Made by a program: the position numbers and the translations under genes | Notes under the pieces: model-generated | What the model saw: the letters and a program-made list of their open reading frames with translations, nothing else | Database searches by the model: none | Told to the model about the DNA's origin: nothing | NCBI RefSeq assembly: GCF_024626475.1 | Contig: NZ_JANKHH010000006.1 | Span: 86,924-150,923, forward strand | Reading direction: 5' to 3' | Length of the DNA: 64,000 nt | Source of the DNA: Parerythrobacter lacustris | Lineage (GTDB): Bacteria > Pseudomonadota > Alphaproteobacteria > Sphingomonadales > Sphingomonadaceae | In this document: positions 33,712-42,389 of the stretch, piece by piece | How the letters are laid out: each line of letters opens with the position of its first letter | Position numbering within the stretch: position 1 is the first letter of the stretch

Positions 33712-35147
33712 CGGAACGGCGGCTCGTTGAAGGCGCGCAGTTTGCGGCTGTGCAGGCGGTCGCCTTCGTCGCGCAGGCGGCGGCATGCCTCCAGCCCCAT
33801 CTGGAGATGCGCGGCGATGGCTTCTTCGTAGAACTGGTTGGCCTGCCCCGGTAGCTTGATCTCGCCGTGAAGCGGCTTGTCGCTGACGCACAGCAGCGTG
33901 CCGTAGGGCACCCGGAAACGGTAGCCCTGCGCGGCGATGGTCGCGCTTTCCATTTCGATTGCTATGGCGCGGCTCTGCGAAAAGCGCTTGGCGCTGCTCG
34001 AATAAAGCAGTTCCCAGTTTCGGTCGTCGGTAGTGACCACCGTGCCGGTGCGCAGCCGCTGCTTGAGGTTTGCGCCCTGCGTCCCCGAAACCGCCTCCGC
34101 AGCCCCGGCCAGTGCCTGCTGGACTTCGGCGATCGGCGGGATTGGAATCTCTGGCGGCAGCACACCGTCGAGCACGTGGTCGTCGCGCAGATAGGCGTGG
34201 GCGAGCACGAAATCGCCGATCTTCTGGCTCGACCGCAGCCCGCCGCAGTGGCCGATCATCAGCCAGCTGTGCGGGCGTAGCACCGCGAGGTGGTCGCAGA
34301 TCGTCTTCGCGTTCGACGGGCCGACCCCGATGTTGACCAGCGTGATCCCGCGCCGGTCCTCGCGCAGCAGGTGATAGGCAGGCATCTGGTGCCGCCGCCA
34401 CGCGGTGTCGGACAGCTGGAGCCGCGCGTCGCGGGTCTGCTCGCGGATATCGAGGCCGCCTGCTCCGGTCAGCCCGACATAACCGTCCTGCCCGATCTGC
34501 CCCGCCGCCCAGTCCACGAATTCATCGACATAGCGGTGGTAGTTGGTGAACAGGATGAAGTGCTGGAAGTCGTCGGTCCGCGTGCCGGTGTAATGTGCCA
34601 GACGGGCGAGCGAGTAGTCGGTGCGCAGCCCGTCGAACAGCGAGAGCGGCATCGGATCGTCCGGCTCGCCCAGCTCGTGCCCATCGGCCAGTTCGTCGCC
34701 GATCAGCGCGAGGTCGGTGGAGGGAAAATGCCGCGCCAGTTCCTGCGGTGCGATACCCGCCATCAGCGCCCCGGCATCGCCGTCGAGCACATAAGGAAAG
34801 GGGATTTCCTGCCGCGACTTCCCGACCTCGAGCCGGATGTCGTAATCCGCCGCGATCAGGTCGAGCTGTTCGAGCAGATAGTCGGCGAACAGCTGCGGAC
34901 GGGTGATGGTGGTGGCGTAGGTGCCTGCCTGCTCGAGCCGCCCGAAAGCGCGCGACCGATCGGTCGGGCTGCCCTTGCCTTCGAAATGCAGCCGCAGTTC
35001 GGGATAGGCATAGGTCCCGTCGGTGCGGCGGGTGGGCGAGGGCAGGGCGCCGTCCTTGGCATAGGCGAGGATATCGGCGCGCAGCGTTTCGGTTGCCGCA
35101 TCGTGGATGCGGGTCAGTTCTTCGATCGTCTTGGAGAATGTGGACAT
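33708..35147 (-). CDS. amn: AMP nucleosidase
   Basis: A 479-residue enzyme that splits AMP into adenine and ribose 5-phosphate, thereby controlling AMP levels. The N-terminal 170 residues are the AMP-nucleosidase-specific domain (LRLHFEGKGSPTDRSRAFGRL), and the C-terminal nucleoside-phosphorylase fold contains NIGVGPSNAKTICDHLAVLRPHSWLMIGHCGGLR and the IEMESATIAAQGYRFRVPYG active-site strand. The length matches E. coli Amn. It is expressed from the minus strand; the lipoprotein gene downstream overlaps it. Confidence 0.95.
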   Translation of the reverse strand: MSTFSKTIEELTRIHDAATETLRADILAYAKDGALPSPTRRTDGTYAYPELRLHFEGKGSPTDRSRAFGRLEQAGTYATTITRPQLFADYLLEQLDLIAADYDIRLEVGKSRQEIPFPYVLDGDAGALMAGIAPQELARHFPSTDLALIGDELADGHELGEPDDPMPLSLFDGLRTDYSLARLAHYTGTRTDDFQHFILFTNYHRYVDEFVDWAAGQIGQDGYVGLTGAGGLDIREQTRDARLQLSDTAWRRHQMPAYHLLREDRRGITLVNIGVGPSNAKTICDHLAVLRPHSWLMIGHCGGLRSSQKIGDFVLAHAYLRDDHVLDGVLPPEIPIPPIAEVQQALAGAAEAVSGTQGANLKQRLRTGTVVTTDDRNWELLYSSSAKRFSQSRAIAIEMESATIAAQGYRFRVPYGTLLCVSDKPLHGEIKLPGQANQFYEEAIAAHLQMGLEACRRLRDEGDRLHSRKLRAFNEPPFR

Positions 35148-35210
35148 GACCAGCCCCTAACGCCTTTTTTTGACATTTCAAGGCAGGCGCAAGCCATGTG
35201 GCAAGCAACG

Positions 35211-35240
35211 AAAAAGGGCGCAACCATGATGATCGCGCCC
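35211..35240 (-). terminator. Terminator of the rpsF-rpsR-rplI operon
   Basis: On the minus strand a GGGCGC stem (35240-35235) pairs with GCGCCC (35221-35216), with a 13-base loop and TTTTT at 35215-35211. It lies about 40 bases after the rplI stop. Confidence 0.8.
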
Positions 35241-35279
35241 CCTTTGCGTTTCGATGGCGTGAGGGGTTGGCCTTTACGC

Positions 35280-35891
35280 TTAGTCGTCGCCGTCGCCGGT
35301 ATCGTCGAGCATGTCGGCGGGGATTTCACCCGGCTCGAGCGTGCTGTCGATCTGGTTGGCAGCAGCCTGTTCTTCGATCGCAGCCTGCTCGTCTTCGAAC
35401 ATCTGCGCGAGGACGTCGATGCCCTGGCTCTGCAGCGCGGCCTCGTCGTCGGAGCGGGCGACGTTCGCCTTGACCGTTACGTGGACTTCGGGATGCAGTG
35501 CGATGGTGACATCGTGCATGCCGATGGTCTTGATCGGGTGACCCATCACGACCTGGCTCTTGTCGATGTTGAAGCCCTTCTCGGTCAGGCCGTTGATCAC
35601 GTCGCGAACGTTGACCGAGCCGTAAAGCTGGCCGGCGTTCGACGATGCGCGCAGCATGACGATTTCGGTGCCGTCGACCTTTTCGCCCTGCTTTTCGGCG
35701 TCGCCGCGCTTCTCGGCGTTTTCCTTTTCGAGGCGGTCGCGGTTGGCTTCGAACACCTTCTTGTTGGCTTCGTTGGCGCGCAGCGCCTTCTTCTGCGGCA
35801 ACAGGTAGTTGCGCGCATAGCCGTCCTTCACGGTGACGACGTCACCGATCGAGCCGAGGTTGCCGATGCGTTCGAGGAGAATGATATCCAT
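35280..35891 (-). CDS. rplI: 50S ribosomal protein L9
   Basis: A 203-residue L9 with the long linking helix: the N-terminal domain [32 protein letters not shown] is diagnostic, then a long charged helix ([23 protein letters not shown]) and the C-terminal domain. It is somewhat longer than E. coli L9 (149) because of an acidic C-terminal tail of about 50 residues. It is last in the rpsF-rpsR-rplI operon. Confidence 0.95.
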   Translation of the reverse strand: MDIILLERIGNLGSIGDVVTVKDGYARNYLLPQKKALRANEANKKVFEANRDRLEKENAEKRGDAEKQGEKVDGTEIVMLRASSNAGQLYGSVNVRDVINGLTEKGFNIDKSQVVMGHPIKTIGMHDVTIALHPEVHVTVKANVARSDDEAALQSQGIDVLAQMFEDEQAAIEEQAAANQIDSTLEPGEIPADMLDDTGDGDD

Positions 35892-35904
35892 GGTTCTGTC
35901 CCTC

Positions 35905-36129
35905 CTACTTCACGACGTAGGGAAGCAGGCCGATCTGGCGCGAACGCTTGATCGCCTTGGCGAGCTCGCGCTGCTTCTTGCCGGAAACGGCGGTGATGCG
36001 GGACGGCACGATCTTGCCGCGCTCGGAGATGAACCCCTGCAGCAGGCGAACGTCCTTGTAATCGATCTTCGGCGCATTCTTGGCCGAGAACGGGCAAGTC
36101 TTGCGGCGGCGGAAAAACGGGCGGGCCAT
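35905..36129 (-). CDS. rpsR: 30S ribosomal protein S18
   Basis: A 74-residue S18 with the conserved [19 protein letters not shown] start and [28 protein letters not shown] core. It forms a heterodimer with S6 on the 30S platform. The gene lies between rpsF and rplI; its start codon abuts the rpsF stop with 1-base overlap at 36129. Confidence 0.96.
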   Translation of the reverse strand: MARPFFRRRKTCPFSAKNAPKIDYKDVRLLQGFISERGKIVPSRITAVSGKKQRELAKAIKRSRQIGLLPYVVK

Positions 36130-36494
36130 CAGTCGCGCTCCTCACGTTCGCGACGCTTCTTGGTGTCGCGGTCATTCTTGCGCATCATCACGCTGGGGCC
36201 TTCTTCGTGTTCGTCGACACGAATGGTGATGTAGCGGATGACATCTTCGTTGATGCGGGTCTGGCGCTCGAGCTCGGCCACGACATCGCCCGGGCAATCG
36301 ATGTTGAGCAGCACGAAGTGCGCCTTGCGATTGCGGTCGATCTTGTAGGCGAGGGACTTGAGGCCCCAGGTCTCGGTCTTGGTGACCTTGCCGTTGTTCG
36401 ATTCGATGATTTCGGTGGCTTGCGCTGCCAAGGCATCGACCTGAGCCTGGCTCAAATCCTGGCGCGCAAGAAACACGTGCTCGTACAGAGCCAT
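36129..36494 (-). CDS. rpsF: 30S ribosomal protein S6
   Basis: A 121-residue S6 with the usual [22 protein letters not shown] start and the [21 protein letters not shown] strand. The C-terminus is charged ([10 protein letters not shown]), as suits a target for RimK glutamate addition. The ATG at 36494 was chosen over a longer upstream frame; it matches relatives. First gene of the rpsF-rpsR-rplI operon, with a promoter just upstream. Confidence 0.95.
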   Translation of the reverse strand: MALYEHVFLARQDLSQAQVDALAAQATEIIESNNGKVTKTETWGLKSLAYKIDRNRKAHFVLLNIDCPGDVVAELERQTRINEDVIRYITIRVDEHEEGPSVMMRKNDRDTKKRREREERD

Positions 36495-36595
36495 GCGTCT
36501 TCCTTTCACTCGGTGGCCGATCGCTGGCTGATCCGCGGGATTGCGGGGCCCCTCCGGCTTTCTTCGTTCCGCCGCCCGGAGGCAGCGAAGGCGCG

Positions 36596-36623
36596 CACAT
36601 AGCGCAGATCGCGGTGAATGCAA
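36596..36623 (-). promoter_or_regulatory. Probable rpsF operon promoter
   Basis: On the minus strand TTGCAT (36623-36618), a 16-base spacer and TATGTG (36601-36596) lie about 100 bases upstream of rpsF. It is the only close match to a sigma-70 site in the gap; the DUF808 gene diverges just beyond. Confidence 0.45.
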
Positions 36624-36684
36624 GGCTTGCGAGGCGGGGACGCACACGGCAAGGGCGTATCGATAGACGAAACAGGAGAATTGC

Positions 36685-37635
36685 GTGCCCGGTGGATTGG
36701 TAGCCCTGCTCGACGATGTGTCGATTATCGCGCGGGCAGCCGCAGCGTCGGTGGACGATATCGCCGCCGCTGCCGGGCGTGCGGGGTCGAAGACGGCAGG
36801 GGTCGTGATCGACGATGCCGCCGTCACGCCGAGTTACGTCACCGGACTCTCGCCCGCGCGCGAGCTGCCGATCATCTGGTCGATCACCAAGGGCAGTCTC
36901 AAGAACAAGCTGCTGATCCTGCTTCCCGCTGCGCTGCTGCTGAGCGAATTCTTGGACGGGGCGATCATCTATTTCCTCATGCTGGGCGGGCTCTATCTTT
37001 GTTACGAAGGCGCCGAGAAGGTCATCGAGAAGCTCGGCGGCGAGAAGCATGGCAAGACCGTCGACGACGTGATCGAGGATCCGGTGCGGTTCGAGAAGGA
37101 ACGTATCGCAGGCGCCATCCGCACCGACCTGATCCTGTCAGCCGAGATCATGGCGATCACATTGAACGAAATCGATCTCGCGCTCTGGTGGCAGCGCGGC
37201 ATCGCGCTGGCATTGGTCGCGATCGTGGTGACCGTATTGGTGTACGGGACCGTCGGGCTGATCGTGAAGATGGACGATGTCGGCCTGCATCTGGCCAAGA
37301 AGCCATCGGCCCTCGTGCAGAAATTCGGGCGCGGCATGGTTGCCTTCGTGCCCTATCTGCTGACTGCGCTAAGTTTCATCGGCACCATTGCCATGTTGTG
37401 GGTCGGCGGCGGCATCCTGTTGCATGGGACGCATGAGATCGGGCTGCATGGCCTGTACGACGCGGCACACGGGCTGGAATATGCCATCCAGTCGACGACC
37501 GGCGCGCTGGGCGGGGTGCTGGGGTGGCTGTCCTATGCAGCAGTCTCAGCCCTGCTCGCGCTGATCGTGGGCGGCATCATCGTGTTCGTGCTGCACAAGG
37601 TGTTCAAGCTGGGGCACGAAACGGGGGCCCATTGA
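36685..37635 (+). CDS. DUF808 (YedI-type) membrane protein
   Basis: A 316-residue integral membrane protein matching the DUF808/YedI family: the N-terminus [36 protein letters not shown] is the family signature, followed by about six membrane helices and a conserved acidic loop ([28 protein letters not shown]). Function unknown. The start is GTG, with AGGAGAATT just upstream. Its stop overlaps the TTG start of the next gene by 3 bases. Confidence 0.9.
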   Translation: MPGGLVALLDDVSIIARAAAASVDDIAAAAGRAGSKTAGVVIDDAAVTPSYVTGLSPARELPIIWSITKGSLKNKLLILLPAALLLSEFLDGAIIYFLMLGGLYLCYEGAEKVIEKLGGEKHGKTVDDVIEDPVRFEKERIAGAIRTDLILSAEIMAITLNEIDLALWWQRGIALALVAIVVTVLVYGTVGLIVKMDDVGLHLAKKPSALVQKFGRGMVAFVPYLLTALSFIGTIAMLWVGGGILLHGTHEIGLHGLYDAAHGLEYAIQSTTGALGGVLGWLSYAAVSALLALIVGGIIVFVLHKVFKLGHETGAH

Positions 37636-38267
37636 CCGACCCCAAGCTCTACACCTGCGCCGGATCGCGCGGGTTGCGCTGCACCTGGGCGGCGGAGGAG
37701 GCCGGCGTCCAGATCGACCTCAAACTGCTGCCCTTTCCTCCGCGTTTCGCCGCGCCGGAATATCTGGAGATCAACCCTCTCGGCACGGTCCCGCTGTTGA
37801 TCGACGGTGAGACCCGCATGACCGAGAGCTGCGCCATCGCGCATTACCTCGCGACGAGAGGCGGCATGAGCGATCTCGCCGTGGCACCTGGCGAGCGGGA
37901 CTACGCCGAATATCTCGACTTCACCTACCACGCCGATGCGACGATCACCTTCCCGCAGACGGTCTATATGCGCTTCGCCCTGTTCGAGAAGGACAAGGGC
38001 TGGGCCGAGGCGGGCGAAGCCTACGCCAAGTGGTTCTGGAAACGGCTGGTCAAGGTCGAGCAGCGGCTGGATCGGCGCGAATATCTTTGCGCCGATCGCT
38101 TTACCGTGGCCGACATCTGCGTCGGCTACGCGCTAATTCTCGCGGAGCGTGTGGGCCTCGACGACGGTGTTCCGGAGAGCTTGAAGGCCTATCGGACGCG
38201 CCTGATGGCGCGTGACGGCTATCGGCGGGCGGTCGAGCGCGAGATGGCAGGTCCTCGCGCGATCTAA
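37632..38267 (+). CDS. Glutathione S-transferase family protein
   Basis: A 211-residue cytosolic GST. The thioredoxin-like N-terminal domain has the active-site region CAGSRGLRCTWAAEEAG, with INPLGTVPLLIDG and TESCAIAHYLA forming the glutathione-binding part; the helical C-terminal domain has the FTVADICVGYAL N-capping motif. The TTG at 37632 overlaps the DUF808 stop; no ATG or GTG lies nearby. The substrate is unknown. Nothing else in the operon. Confidence 0.87.
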   Translation: MTDPKLYTCAGSRGLRCTWAAEEAGVQIDLKLLPFPPRFAAPEYLEINPLGTVPLLIDGETRMTESCAIAHYLATRGGMSDLAVAPGERDYAEYLDFTYHADATITFPQTVYMRFALFEKDKGWAEAGEAYAKWFWKRLVKVEQRLDRREYLCADRFTVADICVGYALILAERVGLDDGVPESLKAYRTRLMARDGYRRAVEREMAGPRAI

Positions 38268-38644
38268 TGGGAGGCCTGTCGGCCTCGACCATCGATGCCG
38301 AAAGGCGACACTAAGGCGACACCAAAACAAGACACCGCAGCGTGGGGGACCTCAAAAACCGGAACGACGATGTGAAAGAGCTATCGCGAGGCTAGCAAGC
38401 GATCGGCGTGTAGGAAAATGTTTTCCGATGGTATTCCTTGCCAACAGACTTCCCCATCGATCACCTGTCTCCCACCCTTCTCATTCCCGCGCAGGCGGGA
38501 ATCCATGGAACCGGGCCCGCCCTGGATCTCCGCCTTCGCGGGGATGACAGGCATTGGAGGGACTTAGCGGACGGTTAGCCATTGCGTCTGCAATGGACGC
38601 CTTCGCCGAGCGCTCTGTCGGCGGGACCCAGGTAGTCCCCACCC
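38268..38644. other. Intergenic region with no gene
   Basis: This 377-base gap between convergent GST and Mur ligase genes contains a repeat element (38481-38551) and short tandem-like GGCGACAC units near 38300. I see no open frame with protein-like composition, no RNA gene and no clear terminator. Confidence 0.5.
38481..38551. repeat. Interspersed inverted repeat, family B (copy at 38.5 kb)
   Basis: TCATTCCCGCGCAGGCGGGA with ATCCA on the left, and TGGAT with CTCCGCCTTCGCGGGGATGACAGG on the right, are inverted. This is the GTCATCCCCGCGAAGGCGGG family, very common in sphingomonads and other proteobacteria. Confidence 0.75.
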
Positions 38645-40072
38645 TTAGCTCAGGCGAACGAGGATCGAAGCCGCAAACTCGCTCAGCGTATCGTCCCGTG
38701 CGCCCATCACCACGATCCGGTCGCCGGGCCGTGCGATCGAGACGATCAGGTCGCCGCAATCGCTACGATCGGCCACATAGTCTGCGAGGCCACCCGCGTC
38801 CTCGATCATCCGCACGATCCGCTCGCTGCCTTCGCTGCGGTCGACCGTTCCCCCGTAATAGACCGGGTCGCACAGGATGGTGATGTCGTCCGGCCCCAGC
38901 TCGCGCGCGAAGGTTTCGGCCAGTTCGTGCCCCATCTGGCGCAAAGGGCCGTAACCGTGCGGCTGGAAGAAGGCGATCACACGCCCCGGATGCGCCTTCA
39001 GCGTGCGCAGGGTAGCGGCGCATTTTTCCGGATTGTGGCCGAAATCGTCGATCACGGTGATGCCCGAAGGGCTGGTGCCGACGATGTCGAACCGCCGCGC
39101 GAGGCCCCTGAACCCCGCCAGCGCTTTGACCGCAACCGCGACCGGAACCCCAGCCGCTGCGGCCCCCGCGATGGCCGCAAGCGCATTGGCGAGATTGTGC
39201 TGCCCTGGCATGGCGAGCCGCAGCGGATGCTCGCTGCCGTCATGCCGGTCGACCACCAGCGCGGCAAGCCGGGTCGGGCTTTCGGCGATCGAGCCGGGCA
39301 CGACCCCGATCTGCGCCTTTTCCTGCGCGATGCCGAAGGTGATGACCTCGTTCGCGCAGGGTAGCAATTGCAACGCCTCGGGATCGTCGGCGTTGATCGC
39401 CGCGATCCGGCTGCGACCGATATAATCGCCGAACAGCTGACGCAGCTCCTCCATGCTCTTGTGGTCGAGGCTGACGTTGAGCAGCACGCCGACGGCCGGG
39501 CGATAGAGCGCGATCGACCCGTCGCTTTCGTCCACCTCGCTCACGAAGATGCTCTGCCCGCCGACCAGCGCGCTGGCGAAGGGGCGGGCGGGACCGACGA
39601 AGTTCTTCATCACCGCGCCGTTCATCACCGTCGGGTCGCGGCCTGCGGCATGCATGATCCAGCCGAGCATTCCGGTGACCGTCGACTTGCCGCTCGTCCC
39701 CGCCACCGCGATTCCCGCGCCGCTGGTGTTGAACAGGATCGACAGCAGTTCGGCGCGGGTCATCCGCAGGCAGCCGAGTTCGGTCGCGCGGACGACTTCG
39801 GGCACCGTATCCTCGACCGCGGCGGAGGCGACGAGGATCTGCTCGGGCGAGACAATCCCGCTTCCATCTTGCGGATGCAGCCCCATGCCCGCTGCTTCCA
39901 GCGCGGCGAACTTCTCCGGAGTGCGGCCCTGGTCGCGGCTGCGGTCGCTGCCCTCGACCCGCGCGCCGCGCCCGTGCAGGATTTGCGCCAGCGGCAGCAT
40001 GCCGGACCCGCCGATGCCGCAGAAAAAGAACGGCCGGGCGAAGAGTTCGTCGGGAGTGGGGAAATCGCTCAT
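38645..40072 (-). CDS. Mur ligase family protein (MurC/Mpl-like)
   Basis: A 475-residue Mur ligase. The N-terminal UDP-binding domain begins FFFCGIGGSGMLPLAQIL, the ATP site is GTSGKSTVTGML (about residues 117-128), and the central domain has the metal/ATP residues in VSEVDESDGSIALY and NVSLDHKS; the C-terminal domain contains DDFGHNPEKCAATL. MurC adds L-Ala to UDP-MurNAc; Mpl adds recycled tripeptide to it. The sequence resembles both; lying away from the dcw cluster and next to LD-carboxypeptidase, Mpl-like recycling is more likely. This is inference. Confidence 0.83.
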   Translation of the reverse strand: MSDFPTPDELFARPFFFCGIGGSGMLPLAQILHGRGARVEGSDRSRDQGRTPEKFAALEAAGMGLHPQDGSGIVSPEQILVASAAVEDTVPEVVRATELGCLRMTRAELLSILFNTSGAGIAVAGTSGKSTVTGMLGWIMHAAGRDPTVMNGAVMKNFVGPARPFASALVGGQSIFVSEVDESDGSIALYRPAVGVLLNVSLDHKSMEELRQLFGDYIGRSRIAAINADDPEALQLLPCANEVITFGIAQEKAQIGVVPGSIAESPTRLAALVVDRHDGSEHPLRLAMPGQHNLANALAAIAGAAAAGVPVAVAVKALAGFRGLARRFDIVGTSPSGITVIDDFGHNPEKCAATLRTLKAHPGRVIAFFQPHGYGPLRQMGHELAETFARELGPDDITILCDPVYYGGTVDRSEGSERIVRMIEDAGGLADYVADRSDCGDLIVSIARPGDRIVVMGARDDTLSEFAASILVRLS

Positions 40073-40125
40073 CGCCGCTTCGCTATGCAGTTGTGCGCGG
40101 CAAGACAAGCGCGCTAGCAGGGGGA

Positions 40126-40950
40126 ATGACCCGAATTGCCATTTGCGCGCCCGGTAAGCGCCTCGAACGCGAACATGCCGACGCGGTGCTCGACCGCTTC
40201 GCGCGTCGGGGTGACGTGGAACTGGTGTTCCACCGGCAGTGCTTCGAGCGGCACGGCCATTTTGCGGGCGACGATGCGACGCGGCTCGGCGCTTTCCTCG
40301 ACTGCGCCAACGATCCGGAAGGGGATGCGGTGTGGTTCGCGATGGGCGGTTACGGCTCCAACAGGATCGCGGCGGATGCCATTGCCGGGCTAGGCGAGGC
40401 GGCACGGTCCAAGACCTACCTCGGCTATTCGGACACGGGTTACCTGCTGGCGGCGCTCTATCGCAACGGGATTGGTACGCCGGTCCATGGCCCGATGGTC
40501 GGCGATATCGCGCGCGACGGCGGCGAGGCGGCGGTCGACCGGGCGGTCGGCTATCTGACAGGGGACAGGGCGGGGCTGGAGTCCGATATCGACAGCCGCC
40601 CGGTCGCGGCGTTCAACCTGACGACGCTGGCGATGCTGTGCGGCACCGAACTGATGCCCGACCTCAACGGCCATGTCTTGCTGATCGAGGAAGTGGCAGA
40701 GCATCTCTACGTGGTCGACCGGCTGTTTTTCCATGTCGCGCAGCACCTGCAGGGCATTGCCGGGCTGCGCCTCGGACGGATCAGCGCGGTGCCGGAAAAC
40801 GATCGCCCGTTCGGCCAGAGCGAGGAGGAAATCGCCCGTTACTGGTGCGGCAGAGCGGGAATTCCTTACCTCGGGTTTGCCGATATTGGGCACGACGCGT
40901 CCAACCGGATCGTCCCCTTCGGGCTTGCCGGACGCGGCGCAGGCGCATAG
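40126..40950 (+). CDS. LD-carboxypeptidase (peptidase S66)
   Basis: A 274-residue cytosolic serine peptidase that cuts the terminal D-Ala from murein tetrapeptides. The catalytic triad is visible: Ser in YLGYSDTGYL (about residue 107), Glu in VLLIEEVAEH (about 188) and His in ADIGHDASN (about 258). It diverges from the Mur ligase gene, whose likely role is to use the tripeptide product, so the pair forms a murein-recycling unit. The ATG at 40126 follows AGGGGGA. fabD follows 27 bases downstream. Confidence 0.9.
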   Translation: MTRIAICAPGKRLEREHADAVLDRFARRGDVELVFHRQCFERHGHFAGDDATRLGAFLDCANDPEGDAVWFAMGGYGSNRIAADAIAGLGEAARSKTYLGYSDTGYLLAALYRNGIGTPVHGPMVGDIARDGGEAAVDRAVGYLTGDRAGLESDIDSRPVAAFNLTTLAMLCGTELMPDLNGHVLLIEEVAEHLYVVDRLFFHVAQHLQGIAGLRLGRISAVPENDRPFGQSEEEIARYWCGRAGIPYLGFADIGHDASNRIVPFGLAGRGAGA

Positions 40951-40977
40951 GCCGCGCGGCACCAAGGGAGATTTCCG

Positions 40978-41913
40978 ATGCGAGCTTTCGTTTTTCCTGG
41001 CCAGGGCAGCCAGAAAGTGGGGATGGGCGTCGAACTGGCCGCGGCCAGCGCCGCCGCGCGCGCGACGTTCGAAGAGGTCGACGAGGCGCTGTCACAGAAC
41101 CTGTCGACCATCATGGCCGAAGGGCCCGAGGCCGAACTAACGCTGACCGCCAATGCCCAGCCCGCGATCATGGCCAACGCGATCGCGACACTTCGGGTAT
41201 TGCAGCACGATTTCGGCGTTTCGCTGACCCAGGTCGGGAATTGCGTGGCGGGCCACAGCCTTGGCGAATACACCGCTTTGTGCGCAGTCGATGCCTTCTC
41301 GCTCGCCGATACCGCACGGCTGCTCAAGCTGCGCGGCGAGGCGATGCAGGCGGCGGTGCCGGTGGGTGTCGGCGCGATGTGCGCGCTGCTCGGCGCGGAC
41401 CTCGAAACCGCGCAGAAGCTGGCCGCCGCTGCTGCCGAAGGCGAGGTGTGCGAAGTCGCCAACGACAACGATCCCACGCAGGTCGTGCTGTCGGGCCACG
41501 TCGGCGCGATCCAGCGCGCGGTGGCGATGGTCAAGGACTTCGGCATCAAGCGCGGCGTGCCGCTGCCGGTCTCGGCGCCGTTCCACTGCTCGCTGATGCA
41601 GCCCGCCGCCGATGCGATGGCCGAGGCTCTGGCCGAGACCCCGCCGACCTCGCTGGCGCTGCCGATCTACGCCAACGTCACCGCCGCGCTGGTCGATGAT
41701 CCCGCTGAGGAACTCGGGCTGCTGGTCGAACAGGTCACCGGCCGCGTCCGCTGGCGCGAAAGCGTACTCGCGATGCGCGCCGCCGGGGTCGAACGCTTCG
41801 TCGAACTGGGCGGCAAGGTGCTGGGCCCGATGATCGGCCGGATCGATAAGGACGCCGAGACGATCAGCCTGGTGACGATGGAAGACCTCGAGGCGCTGGC
41901 GAAGTCGTTTTGA
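40978..41913 (+). CDS. fabD: Malonyl-CoA:ACP transacylase
   Basis: A 311-residue enzyme that moves malonyl from CoA to acyl carrier protein at the start of fatty acid synthesis. MRAFVFPGQGSQKVGMG opens it, the nucleophile is in GHSLGEYTAL (Ser about residue 92), and the catalytic His in SAPFHCSLM. It begins a fabD-(GxxExxY)-fabG run. Immediately after its stop lies the left inverted repeat of the GxxExxY element, at 41914. Confidence 0.96.
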   Translation: MRAFVFPGQGSQKVGMGVELAAASAAARATFEEVDEALSQNLSTIMAEGPEAELTLTANAQPAIMANAIATLRVLQHDFGVSLTQVGNCVAGHSLGEYTALCAVDAFSLADTARLLKLRGEAMQAAVPVGVGAMCALLGADLETAQKLAAAAAEGEVCEVANDNDPTQVVLSGHVGAIQRAVAMVKDFGIKRGVPLPVSAPFHCSLMQPAADAMAEALAETPPTSLALPIYANVTAALVDDPAEELGLLVEQVTGRVRWRESVLAMRAAGVERFVELGGKVLGPMIGRIDKDAETISLVTMEDLEALAKSF

Positions 41914-42366
41914 TTCACGCGGAGACGCGGAGAGCGCGGAGAATCTGATTGGAAATCGACGATATCTCCGCTCAGGTCATAGACGCTTGTATAGCGATCC
42001 ACCGCGAATTGGGTCCGGGTTTGCTTGAAAGCGTCTATGAGATTGTTCTTGCAGGCGAGTTGGAATTGCGGGGCCTTAAAGTTGACCGGCAAGTACCCGT
42101 GGATATCGAATTTCGTGGCCGTCACCATCTTGGTGCATTCCGGGTCGACCTTCTGGTCGAGGATTGCCTAGTGCTGGAGATAAAGTCGGTCGAACAGTTG
42201 AACAAATCACATGCCAAGCAGGTGCTCACCTACCTGCGGTTGATGAAGCAGCCCGTCGGGCTGCTCTTGAATTTTGCCGGAGCCACGATGAAAGAAGGCA
42301 TCCGACGGATCGTAAATCAACACCGGCAGCCGCAAGCGCCCTCCGCGTCTCCGCGTCTCCGCGTGA
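41914..42366. mobile_element. Inverted-repeat-bounded element carrying a GxxExxY gene
   Basis: Left arm TTCACGCGGAGACGCGGAGA followed by GCGCGGAGA (41914-41942) and right arm CTCCGCGTCTCCGCGTCTCC followed by GCGTGA (42341-42366) are complementary over about 27 bases with one or two changes. Between them is a single gene, 41949-42389, that spills past the right arm. It lies between fabD and fabG, which would normally be adjacent. I call it a probable mobile element from its structure; no transposase or target duplication is visible. Confidence 0.6.
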
Positions 42367-42389
42367 TCAAGAATAGCGGAGAAGCATGA
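41949..42389 (+). CDS. GxxExxY protein (PD-(D/E)XK nuclease-like)
   Basis: A 146-residue protein of the GxxExxY family (TIGR04256, PDDEXK_3 type). The naming motif is GPGLLESVYE (residues 22-31), and the nuclease-like core is the strand pair FRVDLLVEDCLVLEIKSVE, where Asp and the Glu-x-Lys match a PD-(D/E)XK active site. The start is TTG; its Shine-Dalgarno GGAGA (41938-41942) is the end of the left inverted repeat. The last 20 residues (PSASPRLRVIKN region) are the translation of the right repeat. Its stop overlaps the fabG ATG. No activity is known for the family. Confidence 0.85.
   Translation: MEIDDISAQVIDACIAIHRELGPGLLESVYEIVLAGELELRGLKVDRQVPVDIEFRGRHHLGAFRVDLLVEDCLVLEIKSVEQLNKSHAKQVLTYLRLMKQPVGLLLNFAGATMKEGIRRIVNQHRQPQAPSASPRLRVIKNSGEA

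Noticed and set aside
34290..35951. A 553-codon plus-strand frame opposite amn and rplI
   Set aside because: It spans two unrelated real genes and the gap between them, and its composition follows theirs in mirror image.
41914..42366. The direct GCGGAGA-type units in the element arms as a CRISPR array
   Set aside because: The units are short, adjacent and inverted at the other end, with a coding gene between; there are no regular spacers and no cas genes.
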